Shown here one piece after another: positions 45,547 through 57,480 of a stretch of 64,000 bases of DNA; position 1 is the stretch's first letter, and every line of letters begins with the position of its first letter. The translations under genes and the position numbers were made by a program. Source of the DNA: Hexactinellida sp. DTS-2022 (Eukaryota > Porifera > Hexactinellida); contig JAPNXP010000018.1 in NCBI GenBank assembly GCA_028753945.1, forward strand, positions 2,233,643 to 2,297,642, written 5' to 3'. The notes below the pieces were generated by a model that did not search any database, had not been told where the DNA came from, and worked only from the letters and a program-made list of their open reading frames with translations.

Positions 45547-48500
45547 ATAGCCTACTAGAACATAAGGCCTTTTCACTGATTAAAATACACCTATACCAGG
45601 GATAAGAGAAAGGGGATTTTTTTATGCACCCATAATGTTACTTTTCAAATTTACAGCGATTAGTTTAGTTTTTTCTAGATGGGTATTGATATTGATTCAG
45701 TCATAGCCTGCTAGGACATATCTTTATAGGCTATGATTCAAGTGTATTATTAACTCTTCTCGTCTAAACATATTTTGTTTTCAATTACGTATTAGTACGA
45801 TTATTTGTTAACGTCTCACCTGTCACATATGCCTAACTCTTGTTCTGCGCCCAGATGTCAAACTGGGTACTACAATGACCACAGCGGAATACAAGTGTTT
45901 CAGATGCCTTCCACACCTCAAGATCTTCGACATCGGTGGCTGCGCTTTTTGCACAGAGATGGTAAGTTAATTATTCATACTTAAATTATCGAAATTTCAT
46001 ATCAATAATTGGAACTTCTCAAATTTTAGACGCGGAAAGCTTGAAGAAGATCTACTTATGTGCTAAGCATTTTGATGTTTCATGATATAATCGACACACA
46101 GACATATCTAGATATTGATGGCTCGTATAAAACACGACGTATCCAAGCTAGATTGAAGAAAGGAGCAATTCCTAAATTTCTTCCAGATTGCCCTGAATAC
46201 TTGAATGACAACTCGGTCAAATCGCAGCGTCTTGATAGGGACAAAAGAGAAACCGAATTACATATTCAGGTGAGTATACTGATTCCTAACATCCTATTAA
46301 AATTTCCTGTGCCAACTACTGTGTAGTGGGTCAGTAATTAAACTTTTTTTTGACTTTTATATTTATACGTTTGTAGGCAATCGATCTAAGCAATGAGTTT
46401 TTTGAAGCAGAACAAAAGAAGTTTTCAGTGAACAATTTTGATGAACTCATTACTAAGTCGCGTGAGATACAAGTTCCACCTGGATGGATAATTTGCTATC
46501 CGAATTCTACTTCAATAATTGTTATTAACGTTAAATTCTCACATCCGATTAAAGTCCAAAATTATTTAGCTATTGACGATTCTCTACATGTCATAACTTA
46601 TCATAATGAAACACCAGTTAGTCTTCAAATTCAAACAATTAATGATATTCGTCAGATTGGTAGTTTGATAGATGATTTGACAAATTACAGTGCTGATAAA
46701 GTTTTGATCGGTTAGTATTTATGAATTCGTTTTTGGGAACTATCAAATGCTGTTATTAAACACTTTTATATTTTAGAAGTCAACCGTAGTATTTCATGTG
46801 TAAGGATGTCAATTTTACTGCTTGAAGAATCGTTATAAGAGTCAGGTACGAGCATAATATGTTATTTTATTATACATGGCTTTTGATTGCCTCTTTATTA
46901 GGTACATACAAGTTTCCAGAATTATTACCACAGCTTTACTTTATATTGGGTCAACTGGAAAATTCTATTGTTAAGAAGACTAGGCGACGTTATAATATGA
47001 CTACGATGATTTTATCACTTAAATCACATTTGTTATCACATACATGCTATAAGCAAATTCGCAATATGGAGTGTATATCTCTACCACACGAATCATCTCT
47101 ACGACGATTATACTCTAGTTTTGGATTGGACACAGAATTTCTAACTTTTCTGAAAGCTGAGACGAGCGGATTTAGTACGTTTGAACGTCATCTCTGTCTA
47201 AACATCGATGAAATGCATGTAAAATCTAATATTACCTATAAAGGTTCGTTGGATCTTGACCCTAATTTTGTATATTTAAATATTTATTTTCTTAACTATT
47301 TCTTAGGTGGGAATTTTTTTGGTAATGCTGAATGTTTCAACTCTTCCCGTGAGATAGAGCCTGCCAAAACTATTCTTTGTTTCATGGTATCTAGTTTATC
47401 TAAAAGATGGTCTTCTGTTGTGCGCTTACTCCCGCTGGTGAATCCAAAAGCGTTGGATCTACTCCCTATTACTATCCAAGTGGTCAAGGATATTGAAAAG
47501 TATGGCCTCTTTGTAGATGTTATAGTTTCAGATAATTATCCTCTTAATGTTAATCTCTTCAAATTACTTGGGAAAACTAAGGAACTTTTATCACATGTGC
47601 CACATCCTACTAATAGTGAACGCTCCCTTTTTTTGTTATTCGATTTTGTGCACATAATAAAGTGTATTAGAATTAATTGGCTAAATCAAAAAGACTTCAA
47701 TTGTACTTTTCATTTTCCAAATTTTGAAGATATCGTCAACTCTAATTATCCAATGAGATTGTCTCAGGCAGCTTTTCAGGTAAGTTTTATTTTATTTCAA
47801 TTTAAAAGTCGATATTTGTGCATCTGTTATATGTTTTCTGTTTAATCAATATTTACATAGGACTTGAGGCGACAGTATAAATCTCAACAGTTTTCAGTTG
47901 CAAAACTTGCACCGAGGTTGACTTACAAGTCTTGTTGGCCATCCGCCCTAGAGAGGCAGAATGTGAGCCTTGCTTTGAGGATATTCGATGATTCAAATGT
48001 AGCTGCCCTTACTATCCATCAATCCAATGTCGATCAAATTGACCAGATACAGACTAATACTTTCATTAAACTGATTAGTCGTGTTTGGAAAATATTTAAT
48101 ATTAATACTCCTTGGAAAGGCTGCCGTCTCAACGATCAGGATAGCTTGCCATTGAAATCTAATGACCCCCGCTTAGAGTTCTTATCCTCAATAGTTCGTT
48201 GGTTAGAAACCTGGAGGCTATTACCATATCATCAAGGCAAATTAACACCTCAAACATTCACAAGCTTTCGGCATTCATGTCTAACGCTACCCAAATTGGT
48301 TGAATATTTAACTGGTGATTGTGGCTTTTCTTATGTGCTTTCTTCATTTGTTCAGAATGACCCTATCGAACACCGCGCCGTTTTGGACTGTACCGACAGA
48401 TGTCTGGATCAAATTATAATGTATCTGTTTGCCAGGTACTGGAGAGCGAAAGAACTTTAAAGTTATCCAATATACTTAAACTTTATAAGCGGCAGACTAT

Positions 48501-49381
48501 TGTTCGAAAGGATAGGGCTTCCTTCAAAGAATTTCTCAGTACATTCGTAATAGAACAAGCTAACCCTACTGAATGTAGTGAAACTCAAGACTTAACAATC
48601 TATTCATCAATCATCACAATAGACACTGTGGAACCAGATTTAGAAACACAACAAGCCTTGGCTTTTATTGCTGGTTATGCAGCCTTTTCAGCAATGAAAA
48701 AGTTGTCAAAAACATCGGAATTGTGCCTTGATTGTACTTCGTTTCTATGTGAGGATAAATCTATGGAGGTTGAAGAAATTCAACCAACTTTTCAATTAAT
48801 TCATCTTTCAGATCGTGGTGGGCTAAAGTGGCCCTCGAAACAAGTTTTGAGTGCAGTTTTCATCCTATGGAAAATATTTGTAGATATCGAGCATTCTCCT
48901 CTTCTCCTGAAAGATTTTCTCATTTCACACTCACGAGCTAAATTAGTTCAGCTCACAATCCTTAAACTCGAAAGTGAAGGCTGCAGCGATTGGACTTATG
49001 AGTGTTCGCATTGTTTCTATGAAGGAAAAGAAGTATTACATGGAATATTAGTAACTGCAAGCAATTGTTTTCTCAATAACATGGCGAAGAACATCAATTC
49101 TGTTAGGATACAAAGCCATTCGAAAGAAACTGGAAGGAAGATCCTCAAACTTAGCTCAAAATAATTAGTTAAACTTGTATTTTTCAAGATTTTTATTGTC
49201 TTATGCTTAATAAAAGAGGCAATTGTATAATATATGCATACCAAATACTCATGAGTTAGTAACTTTTGACGTTTTACATACACCAGCTGTGTAATGTTAG
49301 GATAACCACCTTTAAAAAACTCGACTTTCTCTTATCCCTGGTCCAAAGTGGTGAAAAGGCCTTATGTTCTAGTAGGCTATG
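45547..49381 (+). mobile_element. Younger P element (inner), 3.8 kb, 8-bp target duplication
   Basis: The ends ATAGCCTACTAGAACATAAG and its complement form long inverted repeats (about 28 bp, through GGCCTTTTCAC). The flanking CTTTGGCC is exact on both sides (45539-45546 and 49382-49389); 8 bp is the P-element duplication length. A second inverted word, AGGGATAAGAGAAAG / CTTTCTCTTATCCCT, lies inside each end. Removing the element restores the outer reading HFGLYRMMSGSNYHIS. Confidence 0.95.
45829..49164 (+). pseudogene. P-element transposase with THAP domain (inner), nearly complete
   Basis: Exons recognised: 45829-45961 (THAP start, SCSAPRCQTGYYNDH), 46030-46269 (LCAKHF, then RRIQARLKKGAIPKFL), 46377-46710, a short exon from 46777, 46902-47243 (SLPHESSLRRLY, CLNIDEMHVKSNITYKG with the first catalytic Asp), 47307-47779 (DFVHIIKCIRINWLNQKDF) and 47861-49164 (KLAPRLTYKSCWPSALERQN ... 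ERTLKLSNILKLYKR ... ALAFIAGYA). Most introns have standard GT/AG ends. THAP domains bind the element ends and the RNase H-like core cuts and joins DNA. Damage: a one-base frame change in the THAP region near 46080, a stop near 46834, and about five extra bases near 48378 in the DPIEHR-MSGSNY junction. Confidence 0.88.
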
Positions 49382-50125
49382 CTTTGGCCTATATCGTATG
49401 ATGTCAGGTTCAAACTACCATATCTCTTCAAATCCTTGAAACTGAACGCCGCCTCAGGTTATCCAACATATTAAAGATTTTTGCTTCACAACAAGACTGT
49501 GGCTTATATTCAATTCAGACATTTATTGATTCATACTCATCCCTTGATACGAATAATGGCGTTTAAATTGATGTCCAACTAGTCTGGGATGAAATTGATG
49601 ATCTAACTTCCATTGAATGTAGTTTACAGACTCTCAGTCATTAGCTTTTATTGCTGGTTATGCAGTACATAAATATATTTTAAAAACTCAGCCATGTCAT
49701 GTTTGCATTGATCTTTTGACCATTGACAAATACTTTATCTTTGATGAAGATTCACAACCCGAGTTCAGGCTTTGCAATTAACTGACCTTGGTGGCCTAAA
49801 GTATCCATCTGAGTTTATCCTCGAATCTATAGTAACTTAATGGAAGACGTTAATTGCAATTGAAAGCAAAGAAAACTTGTTGGCAATATTGAGGGAAGGA
49901 TCATCCAGAAAAATTATTGTGGAAGTAACCTTGATATTCTTAGAAGAGACTGATGCGATTGCTAAATCGAGTTGCATTTCTTGTGGTGTCTCTATTTTGA
50001 CTATCCTAAAAAATCTTATTTTCACTTGCGCCAACTGTTTACTAGCTAACAAGGTTAAAAATTATAACTCCGCTGTTGCATCTAAAGGAATAGAAAAGCG
50101 AAAACTGAAGAAGTTCTCACATTAA
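49382..50125 (+). pseudogene. P-element transposase relic (outer), 3' part
   Basis: Continues the outer gene after the insertion: YRMMSGSNYHIS, then TERRLRLSNILK in another frame. Heavily mutated equivalents of FIAGYA, the cysteine pair (CHVCIDL) and the C-terminal CISCGVS...CANCL zinc-binding-like stretch follow (to about 50050). Confidence 0.78.
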
Positions 50126-50689
50126 TGAAATACACCAGAAGGCTACTCTTCTATTATTATTATTGTTATTAGCATTGTTATTTGAACCCACATTATTCTT
50201 TATGTATTCTTATCATTGTTGTTAAGTGAGCAATAAAGACTCAATAGAGAAAATCTATTAATTTACTAGAATTATTTATTATAACAGATTAATTTCTAAA
50301 TGAAGTTGAAAACATTGAACTGTGTTTATCACTTTCTCATCGTACACTACTTCATCCATGGTACATTTGATGGTAGGCCTTATATAGAGTAGAGTCAGTA
50401 GACTATGGTGTTATAATTATTTCCCTGCATGCTAAAAATCAGCCCCGTGGGTCTTGTAGTTTATTCAATCAACTCTGATCATAGAAATATATACATATCT
50501 AGAAAGACTATTTGTGTTAAAATGACCTTTAGGTGACGTGGTAAAAGGTAAAAAGTGCAATTAATTAATTTCTCATCCCTCAAAATCCCATGTTAGACAC
50601 CAAGATGAAGGTTCTAGCATGTGTACAACCCAAGATATGATGGGACCAAAATTGAACTTGGGACCCAAGTTCCGCAATCCCAGATTGTC
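50126..50689. other. P-element right end and unassigned flank
   Basis: The right terminal repeat of the outer P element ends at 50391. 50392-50689 has no recognised features. Confidence 0.5.
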
Positions 50690-52400
50690 AGATACTAGTC
50701 TTTCTTACTTTTTGTGATTAAACGGGCTGATGCATTTTGAATTCGTTGAATTTTGTTTATTTCCTTGTTAGTCAGTCCATACAAAATCGAGTTACAATAG
50801 TCTATTTTGGAGGATATAAAAGCATGTACTAACCGTTATAATTTATTTCTGTCTAAATATTTACTGATACTTTTAATATTTCTCAAAGAAAACGATGCAG
50901 ATGAACATAAATTAGATACATGTTTTTTCATGCTAAGATTGCAATCTAATATGACACCAAGATTACGTACACTATCAACTGGTTTAATATCATGCCCATC
51001 TATCGACATACTCAAAGTTGGAGTAACTGTCTTAAATTTACAAGAAAAGTGAATATACTGGGTTTTCCCTGGATTACAACTTAACCGATTAGATTTATAC
51101 CAACATATAATATCATTTGAACAAGTTTCCAGAGATTTTAGCTGGACTTTAGGATGGCCAATGCTGAAAAAAGTATACACTTGTGTATCATCCGCATATA
51201 TCATGATGTCAAGTTTATGTAGTCTAGCAATTTCTTGAATAGGTGAAATATAGAGTAGAAAAAGAATTGGTCCTAGCACAGAGCCTTGTGGCACACCCCA
51301 TTGAAAATTATACGACTCCGATTTAGCCTTAGAAACAACAGCTGTCTGCGAATGATTTGTCAAATAGGACCTAATCCACTGTAGCACAACTCCACAGAAA
51401 CCAAATTTTTGTTTCAACCTCTTCAAAAGTAATTCATGGTCTACAGTATCAAAGGCGCTACTTAGATCAAATAATACAAGAGCCACATCAAGATTGTTAT
51501 CCAGTGCAAGAGCTATATCATTAACAAGTCTTAGCAGCAGTGTTTCAGTAGAGTGGTGGCGCATATATGCTGACTGTTTACTTGGGTAAAGATTGTTCTC
51601 AAGCAAATAGCAATCAATCTGAGAAACCACGATACGCTCAATAATCTTACTTAAAAAGGGAAGGTTCGAAACTGGACGATAATTTGCCAAAAATCCAAAT
51701 CAAGGGAGGATTTTTTAATCATGGGATAAACTAGAGATTTCTTAAGGTGTGATGGAAAAACACCAGTTGATAATGATCTGTTTATGATTGCTGTAATAGG
51801 TAGAAGGAGTGGCCGAATACACTTTTTCAAAATAGGAATAGGAAGCGGGTCTAGATTAGATGTTGCATTTGATGTACCAGTGATTATCTTCAGTAACTCA
51901 CTCGGGTGGACAAATTCAAAGTGAGTTATTTAGCTGAGCATGATTCAAGTAAACTAAAAGACATCGTGTTACTCACACAATTTAAACTATTGTGTAATTT
52001 AACAATTTTAAGATGAAAAAAATCGGCAAAAACGATTTGCGAGATCAGTCTTAGAAGTGTGTTTTGGGAGCTTGGTGGCAACATAGTTTTTTCCAAGAAG
52101 TGAATTTATAAATACAAATAGGCGATTATTGTCACATTCTTCAATTTTAGTTCTGTAATAACTAGTTTTAGCAGATTCAAGCAGCTCATTATAAATTCGA
52201 GATTTATCTTTTAGATCGCCAAGGTGGATTGCAAGTCTTGATTTTAGGTATCTTCTTTCAGCTCTCCGCTTCAATCTTTTAGCATCTCTGAATTCATTTT
52301 TGTACCAAGGAGATTTAGGACGGCATGTTATCACTCTTGTGGAAAGAGGAGCATGTACGTATATCAAGCAAATTTTGTAAAATAGATTCTAATCTAGCTG
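50690..52400 (-). pseudogene. CR1/L2-like LINE, reverse transcriptase fragment
   Basis: Minus strand. 52367-52010 is the linker before the RT (SPWYKNEFRDAKRLKRRAER ... ESAKTSYYRTKIEE). 51910-51710 is SNLDPLPIPILKKC ... SLSTGVFPSHLKKSLVYP. 51690-50836 is the RT core: NYRPVSNLPFLSKIIERIV, HHSTETLLL, LFDLSSAFDTVDH (first Asp), GVPQGSVLGPILFLLYI, the catalytic YADD (IMIYADDTQVY), NPGKTQ and NLGVILDCNLSM. After an in-frame stop come LVHAFISSKIDYCNSILYGL and QNASARLITKSKK. Frame breaks occur near 51690 and between 52008 and 51920. The endonuclease and the 3' end are missing, so it is truncated at both ends. LINEs copy their own RNA into the genome by target-primed reverse transcription; this copy cannot. 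Confidence 0.88.
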
Positions 52401-52422
52401 AAACATTGTCAACGTTTTTCTA

Positions 52423-53340
52423 TCATAAACCATCTTGAGTTTACTGCCATTCATTCATTATGTATTGATAATAAATTATATTATTAGTTATATATTTAGC
52501 AATGTTATCCACGGTGAGTGAGTTAAGTCAACAAATTCCTTATATAATTATATTAAATTTGGTTTATTTAATCCATTGTATAGTAAATACTACAATTAAA
52601 TATAAGCCAGCAGGAATTTACAAGTTAAACCAATATATTTATCGAAAGTTGAAACAATAGAGTAACATTTAGCAAGTTAAATCAATATAATTATTACAAG
52701 TTGAAACAATAGAATTAGATTTACAGTATTACTGAAATTGAAGTGTGAGGAAACAAAGAAATTTCAACCCCCATTTATGGCAGAAATTAAACCCATTAAA
52801 AAAATTTCTTCTCCCATCAGACACAGAATTTTAAGATAAATCCAATGGTAAATAAAAATTGGGGGTTTAGTAAAACATTTTTTGAGTTATGGACCAGACA
52901 AATTTTGTAAGGTGTTAAAAATGTGTCCAAAAGGTGTTATCAAATGTCGTAACCCCAGGTGCAAATTAGACGGTCCCATCGCACCTACATGCCAAGTTTC
53001 AGCCGATCAACTCTCAAGCTCTGGCCAGAGCACCGCCTACGGAGAAAAAGAAAATCCAAAATTGCAGCCTGTGCCGACGCATATTCCCTTTGGAGGCACT
53101 ACATTTGGTGGTTGGCTAACTGGTATTGCCTCCAAAGGGAAATACATTTGGCACAGGCTGCAATTTTGGATTTTTTCGACATGTCATGAACGCCTCAAGG
53201 TGTTTACGCCCATTTATAAAGTTGTTACGGGACAAAATAACGTTTGATAAATTTGATGCTTCTTTCAATCTTAAACCATTTTGAGTTTAAAAGTCTATAT
53301 TTCCATTCTAAATGCGTTTAGACCCCCTATCACTATAATA
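52423..53340 (+). repeat. Array-family unit outside the main array
   Basis: Contains ACCATCTTGAGTTTACTGCC, ATGTTATCCACGGTGAGT, GGGGGTTTAGTAAAACATTT, GTAACCCCAGGTGCAAATTA, the hairpin at 53051-53176 and the ATTCGGGCA end, as in the Y units at 35.6-38.0 kb. Confidence 0.88.
53051..53176. repeat. Long hairpin with paired arm changes
   Basis: The left arm has TTCCCTTTGGAGGCA and the right arm TGCCTCCAAAGGGAA. The extra C on one side is matched by an extra G on the other. The usual GGTGGCA is GGAGGCA here, pairing fully with TGCCTCC. Confidence 0.92.
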
Positions 53341-53660
53341 CAATTCGGGCACCAAACAAGCACACAAACGAATAGTCCTAAACTAGAAATTTCATCTCAA
53401 TAATCCATTGTTTATATATCAGTTATTGTTTTGAAATTGAAATCAGCATACTTGTTTACTTAGATTGACATATGGGATTAAGTTTATATCTACATTATAA
53501 ATGCATTATAAACCCCGCAATCAATATAATACATTTCGGGCACCAAACAAACACACAGACCAATATTCAGTAATAGATATTCTATATATATATATATATA
53601 TGATATCACTAATCCATTGCTTGAATATCAGAAATCGTTTTGAAATTTAAAGACTGAATT
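53341..53660. repeat. Two diverged direct repeats of about 185 bp
   Basis: CGGGCACCAAACAA(G/A)CACACA, AATCCATTG, ATATCAG and CGTTTTGAAATT / TGTTTTGAAATT recur in the same order at about 53345 and 53537. A (TA)n tract lies at 53585-53601. Confidence 0.7.
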
Positions 53661-53781
53661 GAATTTTCATATAGGAGAAAACTTCAATACAACTAAGTAA
53701 TAGCCTAATCACTCTTACGTCACTAGTTAGGCCAGTCAAGATATGGCCTCACCACTTTACAACATCTTCCGCCGGCCCTGT

Positions 53782-54254
53782 ATATTAGATATTTGTTTGT
53801 ATGTTCAGAGTTGATTGAAGAAACCGGACGGTTTCCAAATCTGATTTTTGGCCTATGTGGGTAACTTTTGGCACGCCCGACAGCAAGTTTAGGCTCCACT
53901 CTAAATTTCTATAACCACATCAAGTTATGACGTAATTGTCACATTTCGAGAAGCATGAAAATTAACTCAATTGCACATTATTCCCGCCCTCTAAGTTATA
54001 AAAATATGAAATTTTAATAGAACATGCACATTAATGATGCGGAAACGTTGGCCACAACAGATTGCTAATATGCTTACTCATTACCACATGATGACGTAAA
54101 CATTAGAATTTCACATTGTTAAATTTGACTATTTTAGGCCTATTTACGCTTTATAATCAATGTTATAATAATATAAACCACACAACCAACCGCGAAGCGG
54201 TTGGTGTGTGGTTGTGTTTTGCCACGAAGCGACCTAGCAAGCAAAGCGCGCTAG
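53782..54254 (+). mobile_element. Helitron-like element, 3' end complete
   Basis: Shares TATTTGTTTGTATGTTCAGAG and CATTAATGATGCGGA with 20514-21208. It ends in the palindrome ACCAACCGCGAAGCGGTTGGT and AAGCGCGCTAG before T. The TC-type 5' start is not clear. Confidence 0.72.
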
Positions 54255-54297
54255 TTCTACTGAAACTCGAATAAATACAGGAATTTCCAAAAATTAT

Positions 54298-54385
54298 TAC
54301 TGTGTCGACAGCATTTCTTTTGGAACCATCAATTATCCAACCACCAAAGTATAGTGCATCGAAAGGAACATGCTGCCGACCCAAG
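54298..54385. repeat. Old copy of the long-hairpin repeat
   Basis: TACTGTGTCGACAGCATTTC on the left, CCACCAAAGTATAGTGCATC in the middle and GAAAGGAACATGCTGCCGAC on the right. The arms are only partly paired. Confidence 0.65.
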
Positions 54386-54432
54386 TGAGTCTTGATCTTA
54401 AAATGAGTTTTTATCTCAAATTAAGGTTTAGG

Positions 54433-54697
54433 TATACCGTATTTCCCAGAATATGCGCCGGGGCTTGAATAAGCTCCGAGTCAATAAAAGTGACATTGAT
54501 ATGATAAAATTTAAACACATTAATTTATCACTGGAGTATAATTATATTGATTTTGGCAACTTCAGTATGTATACTGTCGGTGAGACCACTAGAACCGACC
54601 TAAGTATTATTTTCTGGATTAAAAAAAAACTCTGAGGACAATTTAGGCTCACGAAAACAATAAGCGCCGGGGCGCTTATTCGAAACAAAACGGCATA
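54433..54697. mobile_element. MITE, TATACCGTATTT...CGGCATA type
   Basis: The ends TATACCGTATTTCCCAGAAT and GAAACAAAACGGCATA are imperfect inverted repeats. Next to them GCGCCGGGGC / GCGCCGGGGCGC words occur at both ends. A partial copy lies at 13309-13430. Confidence 0.75.
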
Positions 54698-54744
54698 TTG
54701 ATTTGAGTTGAACGATTTACAAAAGTCAAATCATTGAATTGAAA

Positions 54745-54910
54745 AAAGTGACAATAACGTCAAAACTTGGCGAGGTGTGGGAAATTTGAGTGGAAACCTC
54801 AACTTGCTGTTGGGCTCGCCAAAATTTACCCATATATGCCAAAAATGAGATTTAGAAACCGCCCAGTTTCTTCAATCAATCTGGAACATACAAACAAATA
54901 CGTATAGATA
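54745..54910 (-). mobile_element. Helitron-like 5' fragment, minus strand
   Basis: Reverse complement of the 5' part of 20514-21208 and 53782-54254: GGAAACCTCAACTTG, AAACCGCCCAGTTTCTTCAA and ACATACAAACAAATA. Confidence 0.72.
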
Positions 54911-54928
54911 TATATTATACGTATTATA

Positions 54929-55128
54929 CAGTCAGGTTTGCTTTTTGTGAACAATTTTTAGTCTACTTAATATGAAGATTATGAACTTTTAATTATGAAC
55001 CAGCCTTATGTCCCAGTTTAACAACTTACATAGGGGTTGTATTAAGTTGAGTTCGCTTATTATGAAGTGTCTCTAATATGAACACAATTTTTGGTACCTT
55101 GTATGTTCATAATAAAAGAACCTGACTG
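54929..55128. mobile_element. MITE, 200 bp, CAGTCAGGTT ends
   Basis: CAGTCAGGTTTGCTTTTTGT and GAACCTGACTG are inverted, with TA on the left and TTA on the right. ATATGAA words are frequent inside. Confidence 0.75.
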
Positions 55129-56959
55129 TTATATACACACATACAGCCCACAGTGGTCAAAGTAGGAGAAAAATTGTGAAAATTAAGGTTATTAAAATTA
55201 AATAATTTTACTTCTTTTGGATTCAGCATATTCGAAAACCTAGAAAAACTTTCCATAGCGGATAATGAATAGGGATACATTCCAATTTTACCTAACTAAA
55301 GTCATAGATATGATATCAACTTGCTGGTTTAAATTTAAGTTGGCAAAAATACCATTTCTCTTTCAATTTCTAGGATAGCTTATATAAATAGTAACTTCAA
55401 TGTGATGACTTGTTTCGAAATTATTTACTTTCCTCTTTCTAATGATAATAACATTGTACAGATTCACCAACTAATTGTACCGATTTTCCTCTTCTCCACA
55501 TTTCCCTTCGTTTGAATTAATTTACTTGTATTGTTAGATCATCAAAAGTAAAAATATACAATTGAGGGCAATTGAGAAATGCAGTATCAACATGAATGAT
55601 TAGTCTTTCATCTACCCTATTTATTAAAACCATATTTAGACCCGCATACACCCGCATACATTATTATTTTTATTATTCAAGCCAGCGAAAATACATGAAT
55701 TTTCGTATCTTGCTCAACTTAGTAATATTAAAATTATAATATAATGGATGTTTATAAATTATAATATATAGCTATGATGATATATTTCATGACTCAACTG
55801 ACTCTAGACAATATGACATACAACATAATTAGGTTTACTACATACAACGTTTTTGATAAGCGATAACCTGTGTTTGGTGTTATATAATCTCACTGTTATT
55901 TTGGTCGTTTTATTTTGTTGTTAAATTGGTTTAATAGGTCTTAAACGTCATTATCGTTTTTGAAGCATCATAGTGACGTCAAAATTTGAAACATTGAAGC
56001 CAAATAAAATTTTTGAATTTTTCAATCGACACCTTATGATTGAGATAGTATACAAGAATAATATATTATATAGTTCTATAACGTATTTTTATATCGATTT
56101 CTCCTGATTTGACATTTTTGACCAGTGTGCAGCCTTGTGTTTTAATAGTACAGATTAACTACATCTCTCAACGCTACAAGCATTGTAATTTGTAGTGTAA
56201 TTCGTTTTCCATTCTAACTAAGCTAAACTAAATAATAAAAAAAACGTGGAGAATATTATTCGAGCTTAAGCCAACATAATTATACCCAGTTATAAATTCA
56301 AGACGACTTAAGTTTACTTATTCACTTAATAGATCCAATAATAGAAGTTCTGAGGCAAGTCCTCTTCTTTAGAAAAGGAATTAATTAATCTGCTTCATCA
56401 ACCCAACAAATATAATAGTACGCTGCTACTCTAGAAATAGAAAACACATCATCTTTGAGATAATTTAGAGAATGTGTCGATTATCATAGGCTTAAAAACT
56501 TTATAAAATAGTAATTATTGTTGCAGATTGTATTTTGGCCAACAAAGTTCTGAATGTAAAATCATTTAAGATATAAAATCTTCCAAAAAACTTAAATGTA
56601 CGGAAACTATATATATGACAGTTGTAATTAGAAAATAGTAGAATACTTGCACCTGTTTTTGTTGAATTAACTGAACTATTAATATTCTACCCAATTCAGG
56701 ATTGTATTTATTAGTGGAAAAGTACCATCTACTCGTTATCTTTGGTTAAAATGAGTGTAAGTCCTGAATTACGAAATTTACGAAATTTACGAAAAGACTC
56801 GCTATTCATAATGGGCTTATGCAGTTGTCAAAATTTAAAGTTGTCATAAGTCAGAATAGTCACTTCTCAGAATGGATATTTCATATTTGTATTTGTGTCA
56901 CTTGTCAGTATGGATATTTGTAAAACTGTCACATGTCAAAATGGATATTTGTAAACAAA
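55129..56959. other. Unassigned AT-rich sequence
   Basis: No open frame of note, no terminal repeats and no match to the other repeat families in the window. Minor direct repeats only (ACCCGCATAC at 55640, GAAATTTAC at 56780, TGTCA..ATGGATATTT at 56870-56950). Confidence 0.5.
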
Positions 56960-57380
56960 AAATGTTGTTCTGACTAAAACTGTCCGGCTACAAAAGCTGT
57001 CCGCCCGGACACTTTGTCACATTTAGCAAAAAGATTTGGCTACAAAAACTTAATATTTTTCTTATATTTCAGCATATTTCGCAAGAAAGAGAATCTGTGA
57101 TAATACAGTAAATACTACGTATACTAGAAAGTGACAAGTGAGAATCTAACTTTCTTTTAACTCCTCTAATAATCTAATACAGTATAACCTTGATCATCCG
57201 AACTCTTTGGGATCACTCAAAATAATTAGGATAAACACATTGTATTAAATTAACCAAGGGTTCCCGGATAATCGAAAAATCCGGATATTCAGGATTGTAT
57301 TTAGTTTTTGTCAAAACAACATTTTTGCTAAATTTGACAAAAAGTGTCCGGCCGGACAGTTTTTGTCAAAACACTGTTGT
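56960..57380. mobile_element. MITE with about 70-bp inverted ends and a nested MITE
   Basis: The outer ends share AAACTGTCCGG, CCGGACACTTT and ATTTAGCAAAAA / TTTTTGCTAAAT as inverted repeats. Inside, 57178-57296 has its own ends (ATACAGTATAACCTTGATCATC and GATATTCAGGATTGTATT), a Tc1/pogo-like pattern. Confidence 0.72.
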
Positions 57381-57480
57381 TAGTTCTATTTTACTCCTCC
57401 ACGATTATCTACTCTGATTACTATTATTCTCAGTAAGAACTTGCGAACGTACTCAACATAACTAACAACTAGTCCTACAA

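Larger units (their letters stand above)
44095..50391 (+). mobile_element. Older P element (outer), interrupted by a younger one
   Basis: The ends TACTCTATATAAGGCCTACC and GGTAGGCCTTATATAGAGTA are inverted, with GATGAAGTAGTGTACGA / TCGTACACTACTTCATC about 40 bp inside. It inserted into an array-family unit (the left flank is TTTAAATAGGTGTTATC, compare 36170). It carries a degraded P-type transposase gene split at 45546/49382. Confidence 0.85.
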
